64,000 nt of DNA from Ensifer sp. LC163 (GTDB lineage Bacteria > Pseudomonadota > Alphaproteobacteria > Rhizobiales > Rhizobiaceae): contig NZ_MBSS01000007.1 in the NCBI RefSeq assembly GCF_001695855.1, positions 62,001 through 126,000 of the forward strand. The letters run 5' to 3'. How positions within the stretch are numbered: position 1 is the first letter of the stretch; each line of letters starts with the position of its first letter. Positions 8,113 to 17,399 of the stretch are shown one piece after another. The notes beneath the pieces were generated by a model, which worked only from the letters and a program-made list of their open reading frames with translations, was not told where the DNA came from and did not search any database. The translations under genes were made by a program, and so were the position numbers.

Positions 8113-8991
8113 TTGAGTCAAATCGCTTTCTGGGGAGCCGTCGAGCTCGGGCTGGTCTACGCCTTTGTCGCCGTCGGCGTCTTTCTCGCATTCCGGGTTC
8201 TCGATTTTCCTGACCTGACGGTCGACGGTTCGTTCCCGCTGGGCGCCGCGGTGACCGCGGTACTGATCATCGCCGGCGTCAACCCCTGGATCGCCGCCTG
8301 TGTCGCGATGGTGGCCGGTGCTGCCGCCGGCATCGTCACGGCGATGCTCAATGTGCGCTTCAAGATCCTCAACCTTTTGGCCTCGATCCTGACGATGATC
8401 GCGCTGTTCTCGGTCAATCTGCGCGTCATGGGCAAGCCCAACGTCGCGCTGATCAATGCCGACACCATGCTCTCGCCGTTCTTCGGCCTTGGATTGCGCG
8501 AGTTCTACGTCCGTCCGTTGTTCATCGGCATCCTCGTGCTCGTCGCCGTCATCGCCGTCTGGCGCTTCCTCGAAAGCGACGCGGGCCTTGCGATGCGGGC
8601 AACCGGCGCCAATGCGCGCATGGCCCGGGCGCAAGGGGTCGACACCAACCGGCAGATCTATCTCGGCATGGCGATCTCCAACGCGCTGGTCGCCTTCGGC
8701 GGCGCCCTCTTTGCCCAGACCAACGGCTTTGCCGACGTCACCTCGGGCGTCGGCACCATCGTCGTCGGTCTTGCGGCCGTCATTATCGGTGAGACGCTGC
8801 TCGGCGCCCGCGGCATCCTGATCGCACTGATCGGCTGCGTGCTCGGCTCGATCCTCTATCGCATCGCCATCCAGCTGGCACTGTCGACCGACATGCTCGG
8901 GCTGCAGGCCTCCGATCTCAATTTCGTCACCGCCGTGCTTGTCACCTTTGCCCTCATCCTTCCCCGTCTTCGTCGCGGAGGTGCGGCATGA
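8113..8991 (+). CDS. ABC transporter permease (BPD_transp_2 type, TrpY-like)
   Basis: A 292-residue polytopic inner-membrane protein with eight to nine hydrophobic segments. The N-terminus reads GLVYAFVAVGVFLAFRVLDF, and the conserved DLTVDGSFPLGAA loop is typical of permeases that pair with PF04392 binding proteins. The likely start is TTG (8113), preceded by a GGGTCGGGGG stretch; no ATG fits better. The 3' end overlaps the ATPase start in an ATGA junction. It forms the membrane channel of the importer. The 226-bp gap from the binding-protein gene contains a hairpin. Confidence 0.86.
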   Translation: MSQIAFWGAVELGLVYAFVAVGVFLAFRVLDFPDLTVDGSFPLGAAVTAVLIIAGVNPWIAACVAMVAGAAAGIVTAMLNVRFKILNLLASILTMIALFSVNLRVMGKPNVALINADTMLSPFFGLGLREFYVRPLFIGILVLVAVIAVWRFLESDAGLAMRATGANARMARAQGVDTNRQIYLGMAISNALVAFGGALFAQTNGFADVTSGVGTIVVGLAAVIIGETLLGARGILIALIGCVLGSILYRIAIQLALSTDMLGLQASDLNFVTAVLVTFALILPRLRRGGAA

Positions 8992-9782
8992 TCAGCGTCA
9001 AGAACATCCAGGTTATCTTCGGCAAGGGAACGCCGCTGCAGAAGCAGGCGCTGAACGGCGTCGACCTGACGATCGAACAGGGTTCCTTCGTCACCGTCAT
9101 CGGCTCCAACGGCGCCGGCAAGTCGACGCTGCTCGGCGTTCTCGCCGGCGACGTGCTGCCGAGTGCCGGCCAGGTGACCATCGGCAAGACCGATGTGACG
9201 CGCAAGGGCACGGCCGCCCGCGCCGGCCTTGTTGCCCGCGTGTTTCAGGACCCGCTGACCGGGAGCTGCGGCGCCCTGTCGATCGAGGAAAACCTGGCCC
9301 TCGCCGCCAAGCGTGGCGAGAAGCGTGGGCTGATGGCAGCACTTGGCCCGAAGCGCCGCGAGCATTTCCGCGAGCGCATCGCCGAACTCAATCTCGGCCT
9401 CGAAAACCGCATGGGCGACCGCATGGACCTGCTTTCGGGCGGCCAGCGTCAGGCTGTTTCGCTGGTGATGGCGACGCTGGCCGGCTCCGAAGTCCTGCTG
9501 CTCGACGAACATACCGCCGCCCTCGACCCGGGGATGGCCGAGTTCGTCATGAACCTGACGCAGAAGATCGTTTCCGAGCGCAAGCTGACGACGATGATGG
9601 TTACCCACTCGATGCGCCAGGCGCTCGACTACGGCCACCGCACGGTCATGCTGCATGGCGGCGAGATCGTGCTCGACGTTGCCGGCGACAGCCGCAAGGA
9701 ATTGCAGGTCGAGGACCTCATCGCCATGTTCCGCCGTATCCGCGGCCAGACGCTCGACGACGACGCATTGCTGATCGGTTGA
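8988..9782 (+). CDS. ABC transporter ATP-binding protein (TrpZ-like)
   Basis: A 264-residue ATPase completing the importer. Walker A is GSNGAGKST (residues 39-47), the signature is LSGGQRQAVSL, and Walker B is LLLDEHTAALDP. The residue after the catalytic Glu is His rather than the usual Pro; I believe this variant is found in this subfamily. The switch His is in MMVTHSM. Translation is coupled to the permease by a four-base overlap. A RIME-like repeat follows 30 bp downstream and may end or stabilise the transcript. Confidence 0.88.
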   Translation: MISVKNIQVIFGKGTPLQKQALNGVDLTIEQGSFVTVIGSNGAGKSTLLGVLAGDVLPSAGQVTIGKTDVTRKGTAARAGLVARVFQDPLTGSCGALSIEENLALAAKRGEKRGLMAALGPKRREHFRERIAELNLGLENRMGDRMDLLSGGQRQAVSLVMATLAGSEVLLLDEHTAALDPGMAEFVMNLTQKIVSERKLTTMMVTHSMRQALDYGHRTVMLHGGEIVLDVAGDSRKELQVEDLIAMFRRIRGQTLDDDALLIG

Positions 9783-9811
9783 TACTGTCGCTTGCGGGCC
9801 TATCCGAGCTT

Positions 9812-9992
9812 GCCCCTCATCTGCCTGCCGGCATCTTCTCCCCGTTGAAACGGGGAGAAGAGACGAAACGGCACCGCTCGGTCTCTGACAAACCATCATC
9901 TCGTTCAGGAGTTCGCCGTTGTCGCCCAACGGTGCGGCAAGCGTTCTTCTCCCCGCAAGCGGGGAGAAGATGCCGACAGGCAGATGAGGGGC
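9812..9992. repeat. RIME-like intergenic repeat with two nested palindromes
   Basis: A 181-bp unit whose ends are inverted repeats of 32 bp with a single mismatch (9812-9843 and 9961-9992). Each end also contains its own hairpin: CTTCTCCCCG...CGGGGAGAAG. Two large palindromes in an intergenic mosaic are the hallmark of RIME elements described in Rhizobium and Sinorhizobium. It lies between convergent genes (ABC ATPase and LysE-type exporter) and may act as a bidirectional transcript end. The class assignment is by structure only. Confidence 0.78.
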
Positions 9993-10011
9993 TAAACCCT
10001 CCGAAGATGGC

Positions 10012-10653
10012 TTACCGAGCCGTCGTCATGAAGATCTTCACCGCAAAGACAGAGAAGACGCCTGCAAAGCTGTAGTCGAGCGCCCGCATGAAACCCTTGT
10101 TGCGCTGCAGCCAGGAGGACAGCCAGTCGGCGGTAAACACCACCAGCATGTTCACCGGCATGCCGATGACGATGAACAGCCCGCCGAGGAAGAGAAGTTT
10201 GCCCGTCACCAACGCATCGTTGGCGCTGACGAACTGCGGCAGGAAGGTCATGAAGAAGATGATGACCTTGGGGTTGAGCAGGTTCACCCAGAAGCCCGAC
10301 GAGACGTTGGAAAGAGCCGTGCCGCCGGCGCCGTCGACCTTCTTGACCGAGAGCGTCGATCCGTGCCGGATGGCCTGGACGGCAAGCCAGAGCAGATAGG
10401 CCGCCCCACCGGTCTTCAGCACCATGAACGCCGTCGGCGAAGCCGTGATCAGTGCCGAGATGCCGAAGGCGACCAACAGGGTGTGAACGACGATGCCGAA
10501 GCTCGTCCCGAGTACCACGAAGAGGGCGGACTTCTTGCCTTGCGACAGCGCACGGCTGATCGAAAGCGTCATGTCAGGCCCCGGCGTTGCCGCAAGCAGA
10601 AGCGTGGCGGCAGCAAAGCCGAACAGCGTTGGCAGGCCGGGAAGGAAGTCCAT
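10012..10653 (-). CDS. LysE/RhtB family amino acid exporter
   Basis: A 213-residue inner-membrane protein with about six hydrophobic segments. The diagnostic N-terminal motif is ATPGPDM (residues 22-28) followed by [12 protein letters not shown], with a central NPKVIIFF motif. LysE/RhtB proteins export amino acids such as lysine, threonine, homoserine lactones or leucine; the substrate cannot be told. It is divergent from argG with a 171-bp intergenic region that should contain both promoters. No regulator gene is adjacent. Confidence 0.88.
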   Translation of the reverse strand: MDFLPGLPTLFGFAAATLLLAATPGPDMTLSISRALSQGKKSALFVVLGTSFGIVVHTLLVAFGISALITASPTAFMVLKTGGAAYLLWLAVQAIRHGSTLSVKKVDGAGGTALSNVSSGFWVNLLNPKVIIFFMTFLPQFVSANDALVTGKLLFLGGLFIVIGMPVNMLVVFTADWLSSWLQRNKGFMRALDYSFAGVFSVFAVKIFMTTAR

Positions 10654-10824
10654 ATGCGCGATCCCTGGGAGACTCGGTCGCCCCCCTCTATTCCGGTGGA
10701 TCGGCTTTTGCTAGCGGATTCGGCCGTTGCAGCGTTCTTCCGCTTGTATCCAAGCGTGTTCTGGATAAAGTGCCGCAGAATTTCCAAGGCGGCACGCCGC
10801 CCCAAGACCAGACGGACGGAAACC

Positions 10825-12042
<1,218 letters not shown>

Positions 12043-12064
12043 ACGACAGGCGCCTGACAAGACA

Positions 12065-12097
12065 AAGCCTCCGCGACCCCGTCGCGGAAGCTTTTTC
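12065..12097 (+). terminator. Rho-independent terminator after argG
   Basis: A GC-rich stem around TCCGCGAC-CCC-GTCGCGGA, extended by AAGC/GCTT with one bulged base, followed by TTTTT. It lies 22 bp after the argG stop. Confidence 0.85.
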
Positions 12098-12108
12098 ATG
12101 CGCCCTAT

Positions 12109-12129
12109 ACCAACCTGCGCTGATATTAT
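12109..12129. repeat. 21-bp intergenic repeat, copy 1
   Basis: Identical over 21 bases to 22713-22733 (it contains AACCTGCGCTGATATTAT). This copy overlaps the last four bases of the MFS gene that ends at 12126. Its function is unknown; exact identity between two distant 3' regions suggests a dispersed repeat. Confidence 0.7.
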
Positions 12130-13364
12130 TCGGCCGCTTCCGGCAGGGGTTGCTTGCCATCGGTGGCAGCGGCCAATGGCTTCAGGCGAACCGTCCGGCG
12201 GTACCAGAGGTAGCTGAGCACGCAGAGAAGGCCGAAGCTCGGAATGATCGTTCCGAGCGCCAGCACCGGCACGCCGACCACCGCCGCCAATGCGCCGCCG
12301 AGAAGACCGGCGCCCATCTGGATGAAACCCATCATCGCCGATGCCGTGCCGGCGATGTGCGGGAAAGGCGCCATGGCCGCCGTCATCATATAGGGCATGA
12401 CGAAGGCGATGCCGAAGGCGTAGACGCCGACCGGCGCCATCACCGACAGGAAGCTCGGCTCGAGCGTGTGCATCGTGTAGGCGAGCGCCACGCTGCCGAT
12501 GGCGATGAAACAGAGACCGGCCGGCACCAGCGCCTGCGGCGTGAACCGCCGCATCAGGAGCCGCACCGTGACCGTGCCCGAGAAGAAGAAGCCGGATTGC
12601 ATCAGCATGCCGACCCCGAATTCGGTCGGCGTCAGCCCGACCGTACCGATCAGAACGAAGGGCAGCATCGTCGCCTGGGCGTAGAGCGCGCCGACGGCAC
12701 CGGCAATCACGATGGTCGACGAGACGAAGCGGCTGTCGGTGAGAAGCTCGCGATAGGCGGCGAGGATCGGGCGCAGGTGGCCCTTGGCCGGATCGGGCGT
12801 CGCGGTTTCGGCCATGAAGAACTGCACGCTGACACAGGCCATCAGTGCAAAGCCGACCATCAGGAAGAAGATCGACTGCCAGCCGAAGAGGCCAAGCGCC
12901 AGGCCGCCGAGCGTCGGCGACACCGCCGGACCGATGGCCAGCATCATGCCGATCATGTTCATGATCCGCGCCGCCTGAAGGCCGGTGAACTGGTCGCGCA
13001 CGATGGCGCGCGCCACCGTCATGCCGACGGAGGCGCCGATGCCCTGCACCAGGCGGCCGGCAAGCAGAACCGCGACCGAAGGGGCAAAGGCGGCCATCAG
13101 GCTGCCGGCCAGATAGATGGCCATGAAGATCAGCGTCGTGCGCCTGCGGCCGATGACATCGGACAATGTACCAGAAACCAGCTGCGCGAAGGCGAAGCCG
13201 GCGAAATAGAGCGACAGCGTCATCTTGATTGCCGCCTCGCTGGAGGAAAAGGCGCGGACAAGTTCCGGCATTGCCGGCGTGTAGAGCGCCATGGAAACGG
13301 GGCCGAGCGCCACCAGGAAGGCGCCGATGATACTGGTGCGCCGTTCGCTCATGCGGCGCGTCAT
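12126..13364 (-). CDS. MFS multidrug efflux transporter, Bcr/CflA family
   Basis: A 412-residue, 12-segment drug:H+ antiporter (DHA1). The N-terminal ALGPVSMALYTPAMPEL segment and the loop 2-3 motif A, SGTLSDVIGRRR, are characteristic of Bcr/CflA exporters. The start overlaps the stop of the upstream marR gene in an ATGA junction, so the pair is one operon and this exporter is probably the main target of that repressor. A second in-frame Met (MSERRTS, four codons later) could also start. Bcr-type pumps export bicyclomycin, chloramphenicol or sulfonamides; the actual substrate is unknown. Confidence 0.88.
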   Translation of the reverse strand: MTRRMSERRTSIIGAFLVALGPVSMALYTPAMPELVRAFSSSEAAIKMTLSLYFAGFAFAQLVSGTLSDVIGRRRTTLIFMAIYLAGSLMAAFAPSVAVLLAGRLVQGIGASVGMTVARAIVRDQFTGLQAARIMNMIGMMLAIGPAVSPTLGGLALGLFGWQSIFFLMVGFALMACVSVQFFMAETATPDPAKGHLRPILAAYRELLTDSRFVSSTIVIAGAVGALYAQATMLPFVLIGTVGLTPTEFGVGMLMQSGFFFSGTVTVRLLMRRFTPQALVPAGLCFIAIGSVALAYTMHTLEPSFLSVMAPVGVYAFGIAFVMPYMMTAAMAPFPHIAGTASAMMGFIQMGAGLLGGALAAVVGVPVLALGTIIPSFGLLCVLSYLWYRRTVRLKPLAAATDGKQPLPEAAE

Positions 13365-13840
13365 TGTCTTGCACCCTTCTCCTTGCCGGCCACGCAGGGG
13401 TCGAGGCGCCGCAGGTTCTCGCGCAGGATGCGCAGGTTGGCGGAGAGCATCTCGCGCGTCGCCTCGTCGAGCCCTTCCGTATAGGCATTCATCATCTCGC
13501 GCAGCCCCGCCATCAGCTCGGCCAGCAGCGGGTCGGCCTTGTCGGTGATGACGACGTTCTTGGCGCGGCGATCGGCCGGATCAGGCAAACGGGCAACCAG
13601 CTCCATCGCCTCCAGCCGGTCGAGATAGGCCGACAGCGTCATCGGCTCGATGCCCATGCGCGTGGCGATTTCCGCCTGTTTGATGCCTTCCGTCAGCGCC
13701 ACCTGGATGAGCGTACGGGCCTCGCCCGGCGTGATGCCGAGATCCATCGCGTTGACCTTGCGGTCGAAGGCGCCGCGCAGCAGGCGGGAGACATCGGTCA
13801 GCAACATGCCGATGGTTTCGGATTCGAGTTTTGTCGGCAT
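13361..13840 (-). CDS. MarR family transcriptional regulator
   Basis: A 159-residue winged-helix regulator. The DNA-binding part spans about residues 35-105: GITPGEARTLIQVALTEG, IKQAEIATRMGIEPMTLSAYLDRLE recognition helix region, and the DPADRRAKNVVIT wing with the conserved D-x-R-[AR]. It is the first gene of a two-gene operon with a Bcr/CflA exporter (four-base overlap), the classic arrangement of a ligand-released repressor and its pump. The upstream region (13841-13918) contains an AT-rich stretch with TATAATAAGC on the plus strand, probably part of the promoter/operator. Confidence 0.88.
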   Translation of the reverse strand: MPTKLESETIGMLLTDVSRLLRGAFDRKVNAMDLGITPGEARTLIQVALTEGIKQAEIATRMGIEPMTLSAYLDRLEAMELVARLPDPADRRAKNVVITDKADPLLAELMAGLREMMNAYTEGLDEATREMLSANLRILRENLRRLDPCVAGKEKGARQ

Positions 13841-13918
13841 CAGGATCGTTCACAAGAGATATAATAAGCTTTCCTTATCATACTCCTTGGTGACTTTCAA
13901 CGCGGGAGCCGCCTAGGC

Positions 13919-15745
13919 TCAGCCCTCGAGCTCCTCGCGCAGCATCTCCAGTTCCAGCCATTCCTCTTCCATGCGTGCGAGATCGCCGCGAAGCTTCTCC
14001 AGCTCCTGCGCCAGTTTCGCAAACGTGTTCGGATCCTTCGCAAAGAGGTTGGGATCGGCCATCCTCTCCTCGCGCATGGCAGCTTCCGCCTCAGCCTTGG
14101 CGATCTCCTTCGGCAGATTCTCGAGCGCGAACTTCTGCTTGTAGGACAGCTTGCCCTTGGCCTTCGGCGTCTCGGCTGCAGGGGCTGCGACGTCAGCAAC
14201 CCTCGCCTTTTCCGCCTTCTCCGACTTGCGCCGCTCTTCAATGGCGCCCTTGCGCTGCGCCATCATGTCGGTGTAGCCGCCGGCATACTCGATCCAGCGG
14301 CCGTCAGGCGCCTCCGGATTGGCAGGCGCGATGGTCGAGCTCACCGTGCGGTCGAGGAAGTCGCGGTCGTGGCTGACAAGGATGACGGTTCCGGCAAAGC
14401 CGGCGACGACCTCCTGAAGCAAGTCCAGCGTCTCGATATCGAGATCGTTGGTCGGCTCGTCGAGGATCAGGAGATTGGTGGCGCGGGCAAGAATGCGCGC
14501 CAGCATCAGCCGGGCACGCTCACCGCCAGACAGCTCACGGATGGGCGTGCGGGCCTGCTCCGGCTGGAACAGGAAGTCCTTCATGTAGCCGGTGACATGA
14601 CGCTGCTCGCCGTTGACGATCAGGCTCTCGCCCCTTCCATCGGTCAGGTAGTGGGCCAGCGTATCCTCGAGATTGAGATCCTCGCGCTTCTGGTCGAGCG
14701 TCGCCATCTCAAGATTGGTGCCGAGCTTCACCGTGCCCGTATCCGGCTCGATCTGCCCGGTCAGCATCTTCAACAGCGTGGTCTTGCCGGCACCGTTCGG
14801 GCCGACAAGGCCGAGCCGGTCGCCGCGGTGCACGCGAATGGAGAACGGCGCGACGATCGTCCGCTCGCCGTAGGCCTTGGTGATCTTCTCCGCCTCGATG
14901 ACCAGCTTGCCCGATTCCTTGGCGTCGGAAGCCGTCGCCTGAACAGAGCCCTGCGGCCCCTTGTGGCCGCGATGACGCGAGCGCATGTCCTGCAATTCGC
15001 CGAGACGGCGCATGTTGCGCTTGCGCCTGGCGGTGACGCCGTAGCGCAGCCAGTGTTCCTCGCGCTCGATCGCCTTGCCGAGCTTGTGCTGTTCCAGTTC
15101 CTCCGCCTCCAGCACCTCGTCGCGCCAAGCCTCGAAATGGCCGAAGCCGCGGTCGAGCCGGCGCGACTGGCCACGATCGAGCCAGACGGTCGCGGTCGAT
15201 ACCTTTTCGAGGAAGCGTCGGTCGTGCGAGATCAGAACCAGGGCGGAGCGGCTCCTGGTCAGCTCGTCTTCGAGCCATTCGATCGTCGGCAGGTCGAGAT
15301 GGTTGGTCGGCTCGTCGAGCAGGAGGATATCCGGCTCCGGCGCCATCACCCGGGCAAGTGCTGCACGGCGCGCCTCGCCGCCGGACAGGCGCGCCGGGTC
15401 TTCTTCGCCGGTCAGGCCCAGATGCTGCAGCAGATAGGCGACCCGGTAAGGGTCGTCGCTCGGGCCAAGGCCCGCCTCGGCATAGGCCTGCACTGTGTCG
15501 TAGGCGTCGAAATCCGGCGCCTGGGGCAGGTAACGAACCGTCGCCGAAGGGTGGCGGAATATTTCGCCGGATTGCGCTTCGGCAAGACCGGCGGCGATCT
15601 TCATCAGCGTCGATTTGCCGGAACCGTTGCGCCCGACAAGGCAGATGCGATCCCCCGGCTCCACCTGCAGGTTGGCGCCGGCCAGAAGCGGCGTGCCACC
15701 GAAGGTCAGGAAGATATCGTCGAGTTTCAGAATGGGAGGCGCCAA
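13919..15745 (-). CDS. ABC-F family ATPase (Uup-like)
   Basis: A 608-residue soluble tandem-ATPase protein without membrane segments. The first nucleotide-binding domain has Walker A GRNGSGKST (38-46) and LSGGEARRAALAR; the second has GPNGAGKTT and LSGGERARLMLAR. Both have DEPTNHLDL / DEPTNDLDI Walker B regions. The two domains are joined by a basic linker (RRKRNMRRLGEL), and the C-terminus (about residues 530-608) is a charged coiled coil, as in Uup. ABC-F proteins act on ribosomes or DNA rather than in transport. It follows thiN by three bases, so the two are co-transcribed. Confidence 0.87.
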   Translation of the reverse strand: MAPPILKLDDIFLTFGGTPLLAGANLQVEPGDRICLVGRNGSGKSTLMKIAAGLAEAQSGEIFRHPSATVRYLPQAPDFDAYDTVQAYAEAGLGPSDDPYRVAYLLQHLGLTGEEDPARLSGGEARRAALARVMAPEPDILLLDEPTNHLDLPTIEWLEDELTRSRSALVLISHDRRFLEKVSTATVWLDRGQSRRLDRGFGHFEAWRDEVLEAEELEQHKLGKAIEREEHWLRYGVTARRKRNMRRLGELQDMRSRHRGHKGPQGSVQATASDAKESGKLVIEAEKITKAYGERTIVAPFSIRVHRGDRLGLVGPNGAGKTTLLKMLTGQIEPDTGTVKLGTNLEMATLDQKREDLNLEDTLAHYLTDGRGESLIVNGEQRHVTGYMKDFLFQPEQARTPIRELSGGERARLMLARILARATNLLILDEPTNDLDIETLDLLQEVVAGFAGTVILVSHDRDFLDRTVSSTIAPANPEAPDGRWIEYAGGYTDMMAQRKGAIEERRKSEKAEKARVADVAAPAAETPKAKGKLSYKQKFALENLPKEIAKAEAEAAMREERMADPNLFAKDPNTFAKLAQELEKLRGDLARMEEEWLELEMLREELEG

Positions 15746-15748
15746 GGC

Positions 15749-16411
15749 TCAGGCTCCGGAAAGGTCATAGGGGCGGGCGAGAACGATCGCCCGGCCAGTG
15801 TCGAGGGAAATGCGAAGGGGACCCTCCGCGACATTGGAAACGGTGCGGGAGGACCCGAACGGCACCGTGAAATCGGTAAGCGGATAGCGCGCACCGACGA
15901 TCGAAAGGCCGAAGAGATCGGTCAACCCGAGGATCGAGAACAGGCTGCCCTTCGGCAGATCGATTTCGATCTCGCCTGCCAGCAGCGGATAGGCCTCCTC
16001 CTCGCCCGAGGTCATGAACACCGGCAACCCACGCTCGGCCAGCGAAATGGCCTGAAGCAGGTGCAGGAATGCATGGTCGCTGCGCGTGCCGCCAAGTGCC
16101 CCGGCAAAGATCAGCGCTTCCGCGCCACGCGAAAGTGCCGCCTCGACGGCGATTTCGCCATCAGTCGCAGCCTTGGCGGCAGGATAGGGCTCACGCGGGA
16201 CGCTGGCAAACTCCGTGAGCAGCGTCTCCTCGGTCGAATCGAAATCGCCCACCCAGACGTCGGGGATCACGGACAGGGTCCGCGCATGCCGCATGCCGCC
16301 ATCGGCGGCAACAAAGCGGCTGCCTGCGAGCTGGCGCGCAACGCGCTCGGTGGGGGTAAGCGCACCGCCGAGCAGAATGGTGAAGGTGGATCGGGCCATG
16401 GCAAAGCCCAT
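15749..16411 (-). CDS. thiN: thiamine pyrophosphokinase
   Basis: A 220-residue enzyme that converts thiamine to thiamine diphosphate with ATP. The conserved motifs are AADGGMRHA, VGDFDS, the K-A-A-T-D-G-E segment and GGTRSDHAFLHL. A start four codons later (MARSTFTILLGG, 16399) is equally plausible because the first three residues after Met1 are not conserved. It is the upstream gene of a pair with the ABC-F ATPase. It lies only about 1 kb from the riboswitch-controlled thiBPQ importer on the opposite strand, so imported thiamine can be activated by this product. No riboswitch precedes thiN itself. Confidence 0.88.
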   Translation of the reverse strand: MGFAMARSTFTILLGGALTPTERVARQLAGSRFVAADGGMRHARTLSVIPDVWVGDFDSTEETLLTEFASVPREPYPAAKAATDGEIAVEAALSRGAEALIFAGALGGTRSDHAFLHLLQAISLAERGLPVFMTSGEEEAYPLLAGEIEIDLPKGSLFSILGLTDLFGLSIVGARYPLTDFTVPFGSSRTVSNVAEGPLRISLDTGRAIVLARPYDLSGA

Positions 16412-16505
16412 AGCGCAAAGGCACGGGCAAGGAAAAGCAAGAAAACCGAACGAAGGGGCGATCCGGCGATTTTGCGCCGCCGTCGCCAGTGATCTTTAGT
16501 CATTT

Positions 16506-17091
16506 TCAGTGTTCGTCGGGCAAGGGATCCGGAAACAGCATCTCCGCATAGATGCCGGGCGTGGAATCGGGGATCTCTATGGCGCCCACCGCGCGCCGGT
16601 AGAATTCGGCAGGGCCGACGCCGCCGATGATGGCGTAACCATACAGCGCCGCGCGTCAAATATGACGCGCAAAGGACGCTGTAACGCTTTATACCTGCTG
16701 CATAATTCCTTAAATCGACTCCGATTTAAGGAATTATGCAGTAGCCCGCATTGCGCATCGCCGTCAGGCTCTCGCGCAAGAGCGCCTCGCCGATCCCTCG
16801 CCCGCGCATGGCCTCATCGACACCGGTCGGCCCGAAGAAGCCGAGCGCGGTGACATCGTGGCAGGCAAAGCCGACGATGCGATCCTGAAACACCGCGATG
16901 TGCATGCGTGTCGGCGTCGAGGCGAAGGCGGCCTCCGCCTCGCCCGCCCAGCCGGAGCCGAACGTCTGCTCGATCCAGGGAACGACGCGCCTGCGTTCGG
17001 GCGCCATCGCGCGGTGAATGCCGATGCCGTCCGCAAGCGGCGATCTGGGCTGTGCCGGCAGGGCATAAAGGCGAACGAGCATGTCTGTCAT
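16506..17091 (-). pseudogene. GNAT family acetyltransferase gene interrupted by a 98-bp palindromic element
   Basis: The N-terminal ~115 codons run from ATG 17091 (MTDMLVRLYALP) through a GNAT core with acetyl-CoA loop MRGRGIGEALL. They then enter the element and hit a stop (TAA, 16726-16728) after AGYCIIP. On the far side of the element, 16506-16641 encodes the missing C-terminus in the GNAT style: YAIIGGVGPAEFYRRAVGA, ending LPDEH-stop. Removing the element (16644-16741) and one TA restores ...NAGYGYAIIGG... in a single frame. The intact gene would encode about 161 residues. The truncated product lacks the last strands of the fold and is probably inactive. Confidence 0.85.
16644..16741 (+). 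mobile_element. TA-flanked palindromic mini-element, copy A (MITE-like, inside GNAT gene)
   Basis: A 98-bp unit with a GC-rich palindromic half (GCGCCGCGCGTC ... GACGCGC AAAGGACGCTGTAACGC) and an AT-rich palindromic half (CTGCATAATTCCTTAAATCG ... CGATTTAAGGAATTATGCAG). It is flanked by TA at 16642-16643 and 16742-16743. It shares length, modules and flanks with four further units in the window. It has no coding capacity, so it would need a transposase supplied elsewhere. Confidence 0.82.
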
Positions 17092-17234
17092 CGCAGACTC
17101 CTTCCGCGTCCGGGTCTCATGTCTCTACGGACGAATTTACCCCATGCGCCGCCGGCGCGAAAACGCGGGGCGCATGCTTTCTCCGTCCCCAAACTTCGCT
17201 TGCCATCAAACCGGCTCGGCGGTAAATCTCTACC

Positions 17235-17338
17235 CGCTCTAACGGGGTGCCTTCCGACCGCATGGCGGCCGAAGGCTGAGAGGCGTTGAACGCCAACCCG
17301 CGGAACCTGATCCGGCTCATACCGGCGGAGGGATTAGA
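17235..17338 (+). promoter_or_regulatory. TPP (thi-box) riboswitch
   Basis: The leader of thiBPQ carries the conserved TPP aptamer blocks in order: ACGGGGTGCC (from 17242), GGCTGAGAGG (17274-17283), ACCCGCGGAACCTGATCCGG (17296-17315) and CATACCGGCGGAGGGATTAG (17318-17337). The aptamer ends ~60 bp before the thiB ATG, leaving room for an expression platform that could mask the AGGGAG ribosome site. Binding of thiamine diphosphate is expected to shut off the importer. Confidence 0.95.
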
Positions 17339-17399
17339 CGCGATCGGATCGATACGCCCTTTTCCCATGCAACATCATTATTAGGGAGAGGTGCCTGCC

